Assembly (NCBI RefSeq): GCF_000004195.4
Contig: NC_030678.2
Location: 138,199,047-138,263,046, forward strand
Reading direction: 5' to 3'
From: Xenopus tropicalis
Lineage: Eukaryota; Chordata; Amphibia; Anura; Pipidae
DNA length: 64,000 bases
Shown here: positions 34,095-44,141 of the stretch, in pieces
Layout of the letters: the number at the start of each line of letters is the position of its first letter
Position numbering within the stretch: the first letter of the stretch is position 1
The notes under the pieces: generated by a model
Databases searched by the model: none
What the model saw: the letters and a program-made list of their open reading frames with translations, nothing else
What the model was told of the DNA's origin: nothing
Translations under genes and position numbers: made by a program

Positions 34095-34619
34095 AAACAT
34101 ATAGGTCAGAGCTGAAAGACAATAAAAACATACAATCGGAAAATATAAAATATCCAGGCATGAAACAAATAGTGAAAATTGATTGTCCTAAACACTGTTC
34201 CTGCAGAAATTTACCATATGATCAGATTTAGAACAGAATGGGCATTTGTCGCCCTCAAATACTGTTACAGTAGAATAAAGCATAGGGCAACGTAAGCACT
34301 TTTGAGTCATAAATAGGAAAAGAAGACAAGCAATAAAGATACCAATGAAGATTGAATGATATATATAAAAAAAAAAGAAAATGGTTAGCGAGTAACCTCA
34401 TTTAATCCTGTTGTATGTGAAAACAGAGACTTCTGTGTAGGGGACTTTGCATTTTATAAATGATGTTTGCTGTTCGGTATTTACCATAAGACACTCAGAT
34501 GCCTAAATCCTAAAGCTTGGGCCCTGAATGCCAGTGATCAGCCACAATGAGCCATCAGATATAATCACTGGCAGTCATTTCAAGATTAATGTTCCCTGAC
34601 AACTGTTTGGTATGTGGTA

Positions 34620-34922
34620 CAGGTAACTTGTTTTCCTGACAGCTCCAAATTACAGGAAGGCCATCTCCCATAAAGTCCATTAAAAAGATATAATTCTAAT
34701 TTATAAAATTTCCTTTTTCTCTGTAATTATAAAACGGTACCTTGTACTTGATCCCAACTAAGCTGCATGAATCCATATTAATGGCAAAACAATCCTATCG
34801 GGATTATTTCATGTTTACATTATTTTTAGCAGACTTAAGGAATAGTGATCCAAATTACAAAAAGATCCCTTATCCGAAAACCCCCAGGTCCTAAGCATTC
34901 TGAATAATAGATCCTATACCTG
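34620..34922. repeat. Abundant frog repeat (CAGGTATAGGATC type)
   Basis: Contains AGGAAGGCCATCTCCCATAA, TACCTTGTACTTGATCCCAA and AAAGATCCCTTATCCGAAAA, and ends GATCCTATACCTG. I recall this block order from very common Xenopus repeats. A partial copy lies at about 8290-8420. Confidence 0.7.
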
Positions 34923-36398
34923 CATACAGTGGTAACTGAAAAACCAAAATGCAAGTGGGTCTTCATTTTTTCCTTGGTTTTTGCTTAAGATAGTGTTTAA
35001 ATCCAATAGATTGGATTCCAATCAATTTCATTGCCTCAGATTACTGATGTGTAAATTGCACAAAAAGGTAACTACCAATAGAAATCACAATTCCAAGGCC
35101 AAAAAGCATTTACACATAATGCTAGCCAAATGGCTATCCCAATCTGCCTTTAATTCTGGTATATATTACAAATCAGTATACTGTTCTAAAATGTTTGAAT
35201 TCTTTGAGTAAGGAATTCTAAGCAAGCATATGACCCTCTGGCACTATGTAACACATCACAGCTCTAGGGTCAAACAGATATTATTGCAGCTTGATATCAT
35301 GTTTGAGTTGATGCAGAAAAGTGCACGCTATGCTGGCCTCAAGCTGTTGTTGGGATTTCTATAGGACAAGATATTCTGTTTCCTACACCAATTCATTCAC
35401 TGCCAAATGGGCTAGCTCAATGTATAAACAACTTATTGTGCTTTGTGGACCTGTGCCTAATTCTCAACTTTAAACCAAGCCTCTGTGTGTGTGTGCCCTG
35501 AAGACTAAACAATTCCTTGGAAAGGCAGCAGCAACTTGCAAAGTGTGGAGAGGGAAATTGTGAGACAGCTTAAAAGTGAATGGATTTTCCTTTTTAGGTT
35601 TCATAAGTTGCAGTCATAGCAGTGAAAAGTACCAAGGGGGAAAAAAAAAACCTGCCTGTAAAACTCAACTTACCACCTTGGTAAAAACATAATTTAATCT
35701 TAAAATTCACCTACTACGAATATATAAAAAGATTAAAATATAATTTTAAAAAGTTAAATCCTTCATTTTGAAAAATGGCTCTCCCTGATGTTCTCACGGC
35801 ATATTTCATAAAATCATCATGGGTGTCTCCCATGATGCATTAATATAATGCTCTAGTGACCACTTGACAAGGCAAAGCGAGCGATACTGACCCTAGGTAT
35901 AATGACAGAATTAAAGAAAAATGATTTCTCAACTCAAGTACAAGTCAGCTGTACATTCAGCAATGCATTTGATCCCCAGCTAAATTGGGTCTGGAAATCA
36001 AGCGATATAGATGCAAACATGGTGCCTGCACCCCAGAAAAGGTTTACACTCTAAATCTTTGGTATTATGAGAAGCAAGGGATAAAAGAGAGCTTTGCTGG
36101 CCCTAAGCGAATTCCTTCCCAGTGAAAGGGCACCGAAATGGCAAGCAGCACTGTTCCTCTGTGTCAATGATAAGGGAAAGTACTAAAAAGGGAGTTAATA
36201 ATAAAACAAAGACATGTGGAAAGCCCTTGGCAGCTGGAATCCTGCTAAATCTGTACATTCTGACTTCAACCATGTGTTGGAAAGACAAGCCAGAAGGTTC
36301 TGAGATGTATTTTTCATGTCTTCGCCACTCAGGTCTCTGTAGGTCTACACTAACCCTCTGCCCTATACAATTATAGTCTGTTTAGTGACTATCCTGGT

Positions 36399-36627
36399 TC
36401 ATCGTTGTACAGGACGTCTCACTTTTTTCTTCTTCTTGGATTTTGTGTCACTTCTGGGTGCAGTTTCAGGTTTCGATTGTCCAGATGGGGACTGAGGTCC
36501 TTGTGGTGGAGACTGGGTAGAATTAAAGATGTTCCCATTGGGCACTGAGCCAGGAGAGCCCTGGAATATCCTGTTCAAAAGGTTTTGCAAATCAGCAACA
36601 GAGGTGGGACAGCTTTCTGATGGAGCC
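36399..36627 (-). CDS. DNAJC14: DNAJC14 coding exon 6 (C-terminus, stop)
   Basis: [20 protein letters not shown] to VRRPVQR and TGA (36401-36399). Acceptor TTCCAG. Confidence 0.95.
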
Positions 36628-39600
36628 CTGGAATAACAAGTGTCATTGTTAGAAAGAGACCACATTTGAACATAGTACAGGGCACATATTACCCCTATAT
36701 ATTGAAGCATTTTTCCAATTTCACCTCACCCCAATTTTATCAATTTTTGCTTTTTTCAGCAAAAATTTTCAACTCATCTTTCTAACCTATAGGCAGAAGC
36801 ATCTTAACTTGTATGTGATAAATACTTACAATGAATGGCTATGGGAATGTTGTTTCCTCTCCAAAGTAAAAAGATCGCCAATAACAGTAAATGGCCAAAA
36901 ACAGGGGAGTAAATACAGACAAACCAGACCCTGCAGTTGCAGGGGGTCCAGGAGTGTAAAGGGGGTGGTGAGTACCTAATTAATGAGCCATTTCAATAAA
37001 TCTTGGTACAATAGGAAAACATACCAATATCTTGGTGCCCTAAATTGAATTTGCAGTGGGGCCCAGTGACATCTAGTTACATCACTGGCCAAAAAATGAA
37101 AATGTTATGCTTGGCAAATAAAATCAAGAAAATCCAGATAAGTTGTTGATTTTTGGAAAACTTTGCCCCTTCAGATAGCAAGTCAGAACATTTTTTAAAT
37201 TTTTTTCACATGAATAATTCCAAACCTTTGTCGTCCTGTGTTTGAGGGATTCCTTGAGCCAAATGAAATGTGATAAGGAACGCGGTGAGTGTCGGGTGAA
37301 ATGCCCACACGTTGGCATCCTGCCCATTCTAGAGAGGGATGGAATAAAATTAAAGTCAGCCCTTAACATAATCAGTAACAGCTAATAAGTGACACAGAAT
37401 AGTGTATTATGAACTTTTCGATTCTTTAGAAATATACTAGTTTTTGCACTACTAAATGTCCTATACTGTTTAGACAAAAAAACATAGTTTAACTGCAGCT
37501 ACTGGCTGCTTCTAAACTACTTTAGGATAGGATTATGTCTATCGATCTGTAATTAATTCCTACCTGTTATGTCAAACACTTTTCCTTGCATCATTGCAAA
37601 GTATGTTATTTTCAGCCCAAGCATACTAGACTCTGCCCAAAAGTCTCCTTCTTCAGCTGGATGCATCTTTCCACACTCAGCACAGTATCGAGCATTGGTA
37701 GGGTCCCTGTCCATTTCAAACCTCCTTTTAAAAGAAGAAGATCAATGCCTTAACAACGCAATTTAAAAGGAAAAGTAGGGTCTAGATGGTTTTATCCAAG
37801 CACAGACTAACTCTAGGCACACCCTATATGATCAGCTCATTAGGTAAGATCACCAAACAAGTGGATCTTTCCCCCAATATGCCTACTTAAGGTGGGCAAT
37901 ATCACCCTTGGCCCTAGGGTCAAACTATCTGATTACAATGTTGGAAATGCATGTTGCCAGCCGATGCAGCCCTAAATTTAATAGGAAATTCAAACATGCC
38001 TGCTATTGGTAGATGTAGGCTTATTGGAGGGTCCATGCACAGTATGCTTAAATTTGCCCAAGTATGGCCACCTTCAGGCTTCTAATGTAGAATGTAAACC
38101 CTTATTCTCTATGGCTCTAACTCACTGGCATTTATTGGTCCCATTTAAAGTCAATCAGCAAGGATCCCTTTAATTAATAACAAATTAAGAGATACTGTTT
38201 TCAGCAATAGTTAAATAATTCATAATAATTAAGTGTTCACCTCACCTTTAAGCCTGGCTTACCTAGAAGAGCAAAATCTCAGCCTAACTGGCCTTCATGC
38301 TCAGCCCCCTAACCCACTGCCTAGGTGGGCCAGCCCCACAGTTTGGTACCTGATTTGCCAACCACACTATTAAAGGTACATCCTTAAATTTACTCACTGT
38401 GCAGAGAAATTAATGGAAATATTTATTTGCAGATTTAAAGCAATTTTATGCCTACAATGCTTGTGTTAGATTCTGTAACTGTGCTCTAGTTAGAAGACTT
38501 GTCTACAATAATAAATAAGCTAATTATAGTTTAAAGGTTTATCAACTTTGATGAAGTTGAAGACAAACTCTAAATGATTCTCTGGTTCCACTGAAGCCAG
38601 AGCATAACGCAGAGCTATACAAGAGCATATACACTAACTGGGCTGTTCTTCTGTAGACATGAAAAGGAGTAAACTGCATGATGGTGAGTCTACACACTTT
38701 TTTTGCCAGCACATTAGACTATTATGAACTTTTCGGGCTGAACTCTGGCAAGTCAACATGCCCTTTCCCACAGCATACACTTCCCATTCATTTAAATTGG
38801 AAATGGACTGCTAATGGTAGACACTTCGAATGCCTTTTTCTCTTTCCAAGAAAATGTCTTTTTGGGCCTGGCCGAATCGAATCAGAAACCTTCTTTTTGC
38901 CACAAAAACACAGAAGTTTTCTCATTTTTCTCTTTAAACCCTTCGTGGCCTAATCTGCATCTGCAAATAAGGATACAAATTCGTTATTCGGCCAAATCTT
39001 TCCCAAAGGAATCAGGGTACATCCATGCTAACCTAATTTTCGGAACACACTGAGCATGTGAAGGTCACAAAAACTTTTTAAGATGGGAAGCTCCTGTGAC
39101 AAGTTTAAAGTCCTGGATGCTGAAGCTTTAGGCTGGTTCTAAATGTACAGCATATAAAATATGGCATTTTTAGCCATATTCATTTTTAGGGTTTAGCTCT
39201 TCTTTAAAGTTTGCAATAAAGTATGCTATAAAGGACCTCAACCAGTTAATGCCCTTTAAGACCTGGGATGCACTCTTAGGAATATAAAACCTAAATAACC
39301 TATTAGATGCTTCCATAGGAACATAGTCAGATCTAACTTACCTGTGTTTTCCTTGACACTTGCTGCACATCATGCTGTTCATTGCTTCCTTCAGATCATC
39401 CTGCAGTTTGCTGAGGAACTCATTCATAGACTTGGCTAGTTCAGTTTCAGACATACGCTTCCTGGACAGAAACAAGTGAAGTGAAGGGACAAGTGAAAGG
39501 AAACATTAACAATTTTCCAATTTTAAATAATTAGTACCATGGAACAATTCCTGGTGCCATTGTAAAAAGGAAATTATTTTAATCGGCAAGTAGCACAGGG

Positions 39601-42600
39601 TTATCTTTACTAGCTTCACTAGCCTGCAATGATTTTCTATGCTTTCTATGTCTATGTAGGTATCCTCCTAGTACTCTGGTTGCCTCCCACATTCCAAAAA
39701 TATACAGGCAGGCGGCTGTCTTCTGATAAAATAGCCCTACTATGTTTAAACTTGATAGGGACCTTAGACTGTAAGCTCCACTGGGCTAGGGACTGACGTG
39801 AATGATGTATAATCTCTGTAAACAGCTGTGGAATGTGTTGGCTGCTATATAAATACCAGGAAATAAATAGCCACAAACAAGGCATTTTAATACAAGATGA
39901 CCTAAGTACTGTTCCTGCAAAAATGAACCTTACCCGCACTCCCTCCGCTCTCCAAAATCCACTCACCACTCGGTGCACAGTGCTTAGAGGGATCGGCACC
40001 CTCCCCACAACTTCCAAATAGATAGCAATGGCACTCAGGAGCTTAATACGGGACTCAGCCCTTCAAAAAATTTTATTGCGGAAAATGCAACGTTTCGAGG
40101 CAAAGACAGCCCCTTTGTCAAGCTTGACAAAGGGGCTGTCTTTGCCTCGAAACGTTGCATTTTCTGCAATAAAATTTTTTGAAGGGCTGAGTCCCGTATT
40201 AAGCTCCTGAGTGCCATTGCTATCTATTTCTAAGTACTGTTCCTGCCTGCAATACAGGGTATTTAGTTGATCATTTCCTAGTACATTGGCAATGACCTGT
40301 GTGACTAAACCAGAGACTGGATGCAGCAGCAAATTCACATTTGGGATAATTTTGGTACACTGTACCTGTAAATTGTGCAAGATATGTCTAAACTTACAGC
40401 CTTTTTATAACCAAGGAAATACAGCAAAAATTGTGATTGCTAATTTACCCTTAACATTGATCACATCCAAAAACTAGACAAAGGAGATGTGAAAATGCTA
40501 AATCAGCATGTTTTCCAAAGGAAAATTATCCCTCAACAAACGATAAACTAGTCAAATGTCTATTCATTATGTATACATAATGTACATTTTGCTTTAAGAG
40601 GTTAGAAACCCAAAAATAAAACTATGCCTAAGGAAACAAAATAAAATATCAAGCACCTAATGTACCTGTTTTTGTACTCATTTAATATCTTAATATCTTT
40701 TTCTCAAAACATAGGGAAGCATTTTTTGCTACATTAGGAAATAAAACTTGTATGTGAGCAGTTACTTTATATAGAACTAGGCTGATTTACAGTGTTAAAC
40801 AGCTAGACTTGCAGTCATGTTTAAAATACATTTGTTCAACTTACTTATTATAGTACTGTGACTAACTTTACAGGAGGTAAGAGTCACTGCTTTAAAGGAC
40901 AAGCTAACCTTACAATTACATGGGCATCTGCAAATAAGTTAAAATGAATGTTTTGTGATTTTTGCACTATTAAGAAAACAGTTGCGTTATAAGTCCACAG
41001 TTCAAAATCTGCAAATATCTGCAACAGCAAAATCTCAGTCATATTGACTTTCAAGCTGGTCTTCAAGTGTATCAAGGAGAACAGATATGCATGCCTATTT
41101 TTTAATCTGAATCCTCAAATCTCACCCTAACTGATCATCAGGCTAAGCCCTCTAGCTACTGCTCCAGAACCCCCAGGGGCCAGCTCTACAGTTTGGGAAA
41201 CACTGCAATATAACATGAAATTGAAAAAATGCTATCGGAAGTAGATTAATACTAAGTAAAGATCTTTATTGTTATAAATTGTTTTATGGTGAAAAATTAA
41301 CTGACCACTACATTAAAAAAAATTGAAGTGTTTGAAGACTATGTGCATGCTAGGTGTCACAAAATACCTTGGAGGGCCACAACCAGCAGCCAATACCTGA
41401 TCTGATCCTTTAAGGCTCTGATTATTGTTACACTGTATACAAACATAAAAGTGATACTTATATAAGAGACTGTAGGTTTAAAGATCTAAAATTGCAGAAA
41501 AGAAGACAATATATTTGTTTGTGAGGGCCACATTCAGCCAACATAGTTCTAAATGCATATCATAAGACAATTACTATCGATTTTCATTTTTATGAAATTC
41601 AGAATTGTTGATCCAAATTTCCCAATTTCTCTTCTGCTGTCAGAATGAAAAAGCCATTGGGGCTCATATCTAAGCACCAGGTAATTTTGAATCGATACAG
41701 CAGTGTTCCCCAACTAGTGGCTTGTGAGCAACATGTTGCTCCCCAACTCCTTGGATGTTGCTCTCAGTGCCCCCAAACCAGGTAGTTATTTTTGAATTCC
41801 TGACTTGGGGGCAAGTTTTGTTGAATAAAAACAAGATTTACTACCAAATAAAGCCTCCTGTAAGCTGATAGTGTGCATAGAGGCTCCCTAATAGCCAATC
41901 TAAGCCCTTCTTTGGCACCTCCATGATTTATAATGCTGTTGTTGCTCTCCAAGTCTTTTTACATTTGATTGTGGCTCACGAATAAGAAAGGTTGGGGAAC
42001 CCAAGTTAGAAATTGAAAGCATATGTTTCATTGTTTAATGTGGGTTACTTTACGGGTGCAAAATTTGCTTTTACTGTTCTACCTGCCGCTGGCTGAAAAC
42101 ATCTGGATGGTTTCTATGGGTTACTGCCCAGCTGTATATTTGCCCAGTGTTTATAAATGAGCCCCAACTGTTATTTTAGGCATAACTTAATCATGCATTA
42201 CTTCATTAAATTCTCACATTTCATACTCCCTGCGCTTCTCTGGGTTGCTGACGGTGTCCCAAGCAGCACGCAAAACTTTGAAAGCCTCTTCTGCACGTGG
42301 ATGGTTATTCTTGTCTGGATGAACCTGTTATGGAAACAAATAAAGTGGGTATGAGCTGAGCTTTAAACCTGCTGATCTTATTTTAACATGGCTATTGCTA
42401 TATGTTAACCATTCATATACACTGCACTTGATATGTTTATACACATGTGTCTTAAGTACATGATACCTCTAAATATATGTAAAAAGGGACTTTAACAAAG
42501 TCTAGCACTGAAAAACATGAAAGAGCTTCTTTTTGGAATGTGCATTTAACCCAAATCTGCTTGAAAATGCTTTGAGCAAGAACATGCAGATGAAGTTAGA

Positions 42601-44069
42601 CAAAGAAGCAGATTTAGCAAGAATAGGTAAATTTGGGCATAAAAGCAATTTGATGACAAAGCACTTACAAGCACAGCCAGCTGACGATATGCTTTTTTGA
42701 GCTCTGCGTCAGAAGCATTCACTTCCACCCCCAACACCTGAAAAGGGTTTAGGTCTTCCTCTGGGATATCAGCCATAGTCAGAAGACGTTCTACTTCCTC
42801 CCCAGGTTGGAACTTGCCCATTCTTGGAGATCCTGTTGCTGCCCATGAAGTGTCCTGGGTTTTCCTTAACTTGAAAGGCCATATATTTGAAGTCCATTGC
42901 TTGAGATTATTAACAAATCGGCTACAAGTTCTATTTTGCGTAATTATTTCCCAGACTCTGTGAAGTTTTAGTGAGAATCCAGATGCCCGGCATTTGCTAA
43001 CTATTGCTCTGTCCAGTGCTTTTTTAATGTACTGCCAAGACAGACGAGCAGAGCCTACTGAAAGCATTAGAACCAAAAACAACAGGGCACAGGCCATTTT
43101 CATCACAGACAGAAGCCATAAACCACAAGCCCAAGACCAGTTCCACAAATCCTTTCTCCACTGGTTTAACCAATGACCAAAAGTTCTAAGCTGAATTTTT
43201 AAAAGGTCCAGGTCACGAGCTGGCATCCATACTTTCATGTACAACAGCATTCCCAGTGTCTCTACATATTCTCCAATCACAAGCACAAAACTAATGAGCA
43301 TATGGAAACAAGATGTTGAAAGCCACATTAAGGGCTGAGGAACCAGAGACTGAAGGTCACGTCGACCATCTGCATAGCTTTTTTTGCGGCCAGTCTTGTG
43401 CTTACCTCCAGAGAATGAAGTCTGATGACCATCCCATTTTAGATGGGTACGGCTTTTTCCTCTGCGACTGGTCTTCTTTCCTCCTGTCCCTTTTCCTGAA
43501 TCCTCTTCACCTTCTATTTGCCTCTCACAGTCTGCATCTTCATCTCCTTCACCATCTAAAGGTTGCTGCTGGTAGGATGAAAAATGATGGCACCCTCGCC
43601 CCAATGAATGATCCTCAGAATCTAAGTAGCTGTCACAATTAGAATCATAGTTTTTTGTAATACATCCACAATCTGACTGAGGAGTTCCTGCTTGAAGCTC
43701 ACTACACCCTGCCGTTTCTGATATGGATTGAGGCTCTGAATTTTTACAAGACTGAATAGTAATATCCTCTTCAAGAAGAAATGTATTGCACCCTTGGTCA
43801 GCTGCCCTGATAAAATGATCTGCTGTTACTTTCTTTTCATTCCCCTTCGCATTATTTATAAAACCTTGTTTGGGCAAAAAACATTTTTGATTAAATTTCC
43901 CTAAATCTGCATATGGTGCTCCTGTGCCATTTTGTTGTACATTCAGCTTCACACCTGGATTAGTGGAAGGGCTCCAGGCATTTTCTAACCTGAAGAACTC
44001 TTGGTCATTATTACAGAATAAGGCTGTGTCTTCATGTTTTTCCAAATCTCCTTGCATTTGTTTCTCCAT
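36399..44069 (-). CDS. DNAJC14: DNAJC14, ER-membrane J-domain co-chaperone (complete coding region)
   Basis: DnaJ-family protein (also DRIP78/HDJ3/Jiv) of the ER membrane. It helps export of some receptors, and its fragments act as cofactors in pestivirus polyprotein cleavage (family knowledge). Exons in transcript order 42669-44069, 42218-42324, 39342-39461, 37564-37724, 37226-37328 and 36399-36627 give 2121 nt: 706 residues plus TGA, against about 702 in human. Seen: a variable acidic/polar N-terminus, Lys/Arg-rich patch ~205-240, hydrophobic helices ~247-277 ([18 protein letters not shown]) and ~312-340 ([14 protein letters not shown]), J domain ~440-505 with HPD at 469-471, then a C-terminal Jiv90-type domain with cysteine pairs at 535/538 and 557/560, and a basic tail [12 protein letters not shown]. 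An in-frame TAG (44103-44105) lies upstream of the chosen ATG. Tail to tail with ORMDL2. Confidence 0.96.
37226..37328 (-). CDS. DNAJC14: DNAJC14 coding exon 5
   Basis: [20 protein letters not shown] to NTGRQR, almost identical to human. Acceptor CTCTAG. Donor GTTTGG is weak but fixed by frame. Confidence 0.93.
37564..37724 (-). CDS. DNAJC14: DNAJC14 coding exon 4
   Basis: [20 protein letters not shown] through GKVFDIT, the second Cys pair. Acceptor TTTTAAAAG, with purines next to AG; donor GTAGGA. Confidence 0.93.
37725..39341 (-). other. DNAJC14: DNAJC14 intron 3
   Basis: No exon or clear element. The other short introns are 36628-37225, 37329-37563 and 42325-42668, also without features. 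Confidence 0.6.
39342..39461 (-). CDS. DNAJC14: DNAJC14 coding exon 3
   Basis: [20 protein letters not shown] onward to [11 protein letters not shown], the first Cys pair. Acceptor GTCCAG, donor GTAAGT. Confidence 0.95.
39640..39885 (+). repeat. Interspersed repeat (TAGACTGTAAGCTCCACTGG)
   Basis: TTGCCTCCCACATTCCAAAA, GGGACCTTAGACTGTAAGCT and AATGTGTTGGCTGCTATATA follow one another as in a dispersed repeat I recall from frog and fish genomes. Confidence 0.55.
40016..40229. repeat. Near-perfect 214-bp palindrome (fold-back element)
   Basis: Two 107-base arms with no spacer (centre AAG|CTT at 40122/40123). They differ at one position (GCGGAAAA against GCAGAAAA). The two open frames on opposite strands here are mirror images and not genes. 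It lies in DNAJC14 intron 2, so the pre-mRNA can form a ~107-bp hairpin. Confidence 0.93.
41701..42003 (+). mobile_element. hAT-like MITE (CCCCAACTAGTGG family)
   Basis: Begins CAGTGTTCCCCAACTAGTGG and ends with AAGAAAGGTTGGGGAACCC, an inverted terminal sequence. It shares AAACAAGATTTACTACCAAA and CTCTCCAAGTCTTTTTACAT with copies at 27815 and 55881. Target duplication is not clear. Confidence 0.8.
42218..42324 (-). CDS. DNAJC14: DNAJC14 coding exon 2 (HPD loop)
   Basis: [20 protein letters not shown] followed by the rest of the J domain to REYE. Acceptor AACAG, donor GTGAGA. Confidence 0.95.
42669..44069 (-). CDS. DNAJC14: DNAJC14 coding exon 1 (residues 1-467)
   Basis: Large exon starting [18 protein letters not shown] and ending in the J-domain helix AYRQLAVL, followed by donor GTAAGT. 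Frame beyond 42669 (to 42546) is intronic read-through. Confidence 0.95.
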
Positions 44070-44141
44070 ACTTTCATATCCATCACCGGCATAAGACTGA
44101 TTCTAGGTTATTGCATTCATTGTACCTCCATCTATCCTGCA
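44070..44141 (-). other. DNAJC14: DNAJC14 5' UTR part of exon, with upstream ORFs
   Basis: Acceptor CTTCTTCCAG ends at 44142, so the coding exon probably starts at 44141. Within it lie three ATGs before the main start: 44131 (ATG GAG GTA CAA TGA), 44120 (in frame, stops at 44103) and 44092 (36 codons, overlapping the main start and ending at 43985). The first exon and promoter are not located. Confidence 0.6.

Larger units (their letters stand above)
33486..36398 (-). other. DNAJC14: DNAJC14 presumed 3' UTR and downstream flank
   Basis: Between the DNAJC14 stop and the MITE at 33048. Apart from the 34620-34922 repeat it looks single-copy. Candidate poly(A) signals on the minus strand are few (34089-34094 is one), so the UTR length is unsettled. 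Confidence 0.45.
39462..42217 (-). other. DNAJC14: DNAJC14 intron 2
   Basis: Carries a dispersed-repeat copy (39640-39885), a 214-bp palindrome (40016-40229) and a hAT-like MITE (41701-42003). Confidence 0.6.

Noticed and set aside
40028..40217. Twin 60-residue open frames on both strands
   Set aside because: Mirror images produced by the 214-bp palindrome in DNAJC14 intron 2.
42546..42668. C-terminal extension of the large DNAJC14 frame
   Set aside because: Read-through past a GTAAGT donor; the J domain continues in the next exon with the HPD motif.
43313..43642. 109-residue plus-strand open frame
   Set aside because: Antisense shadow of the large DNAJC14 coding exon; no motif of its own.
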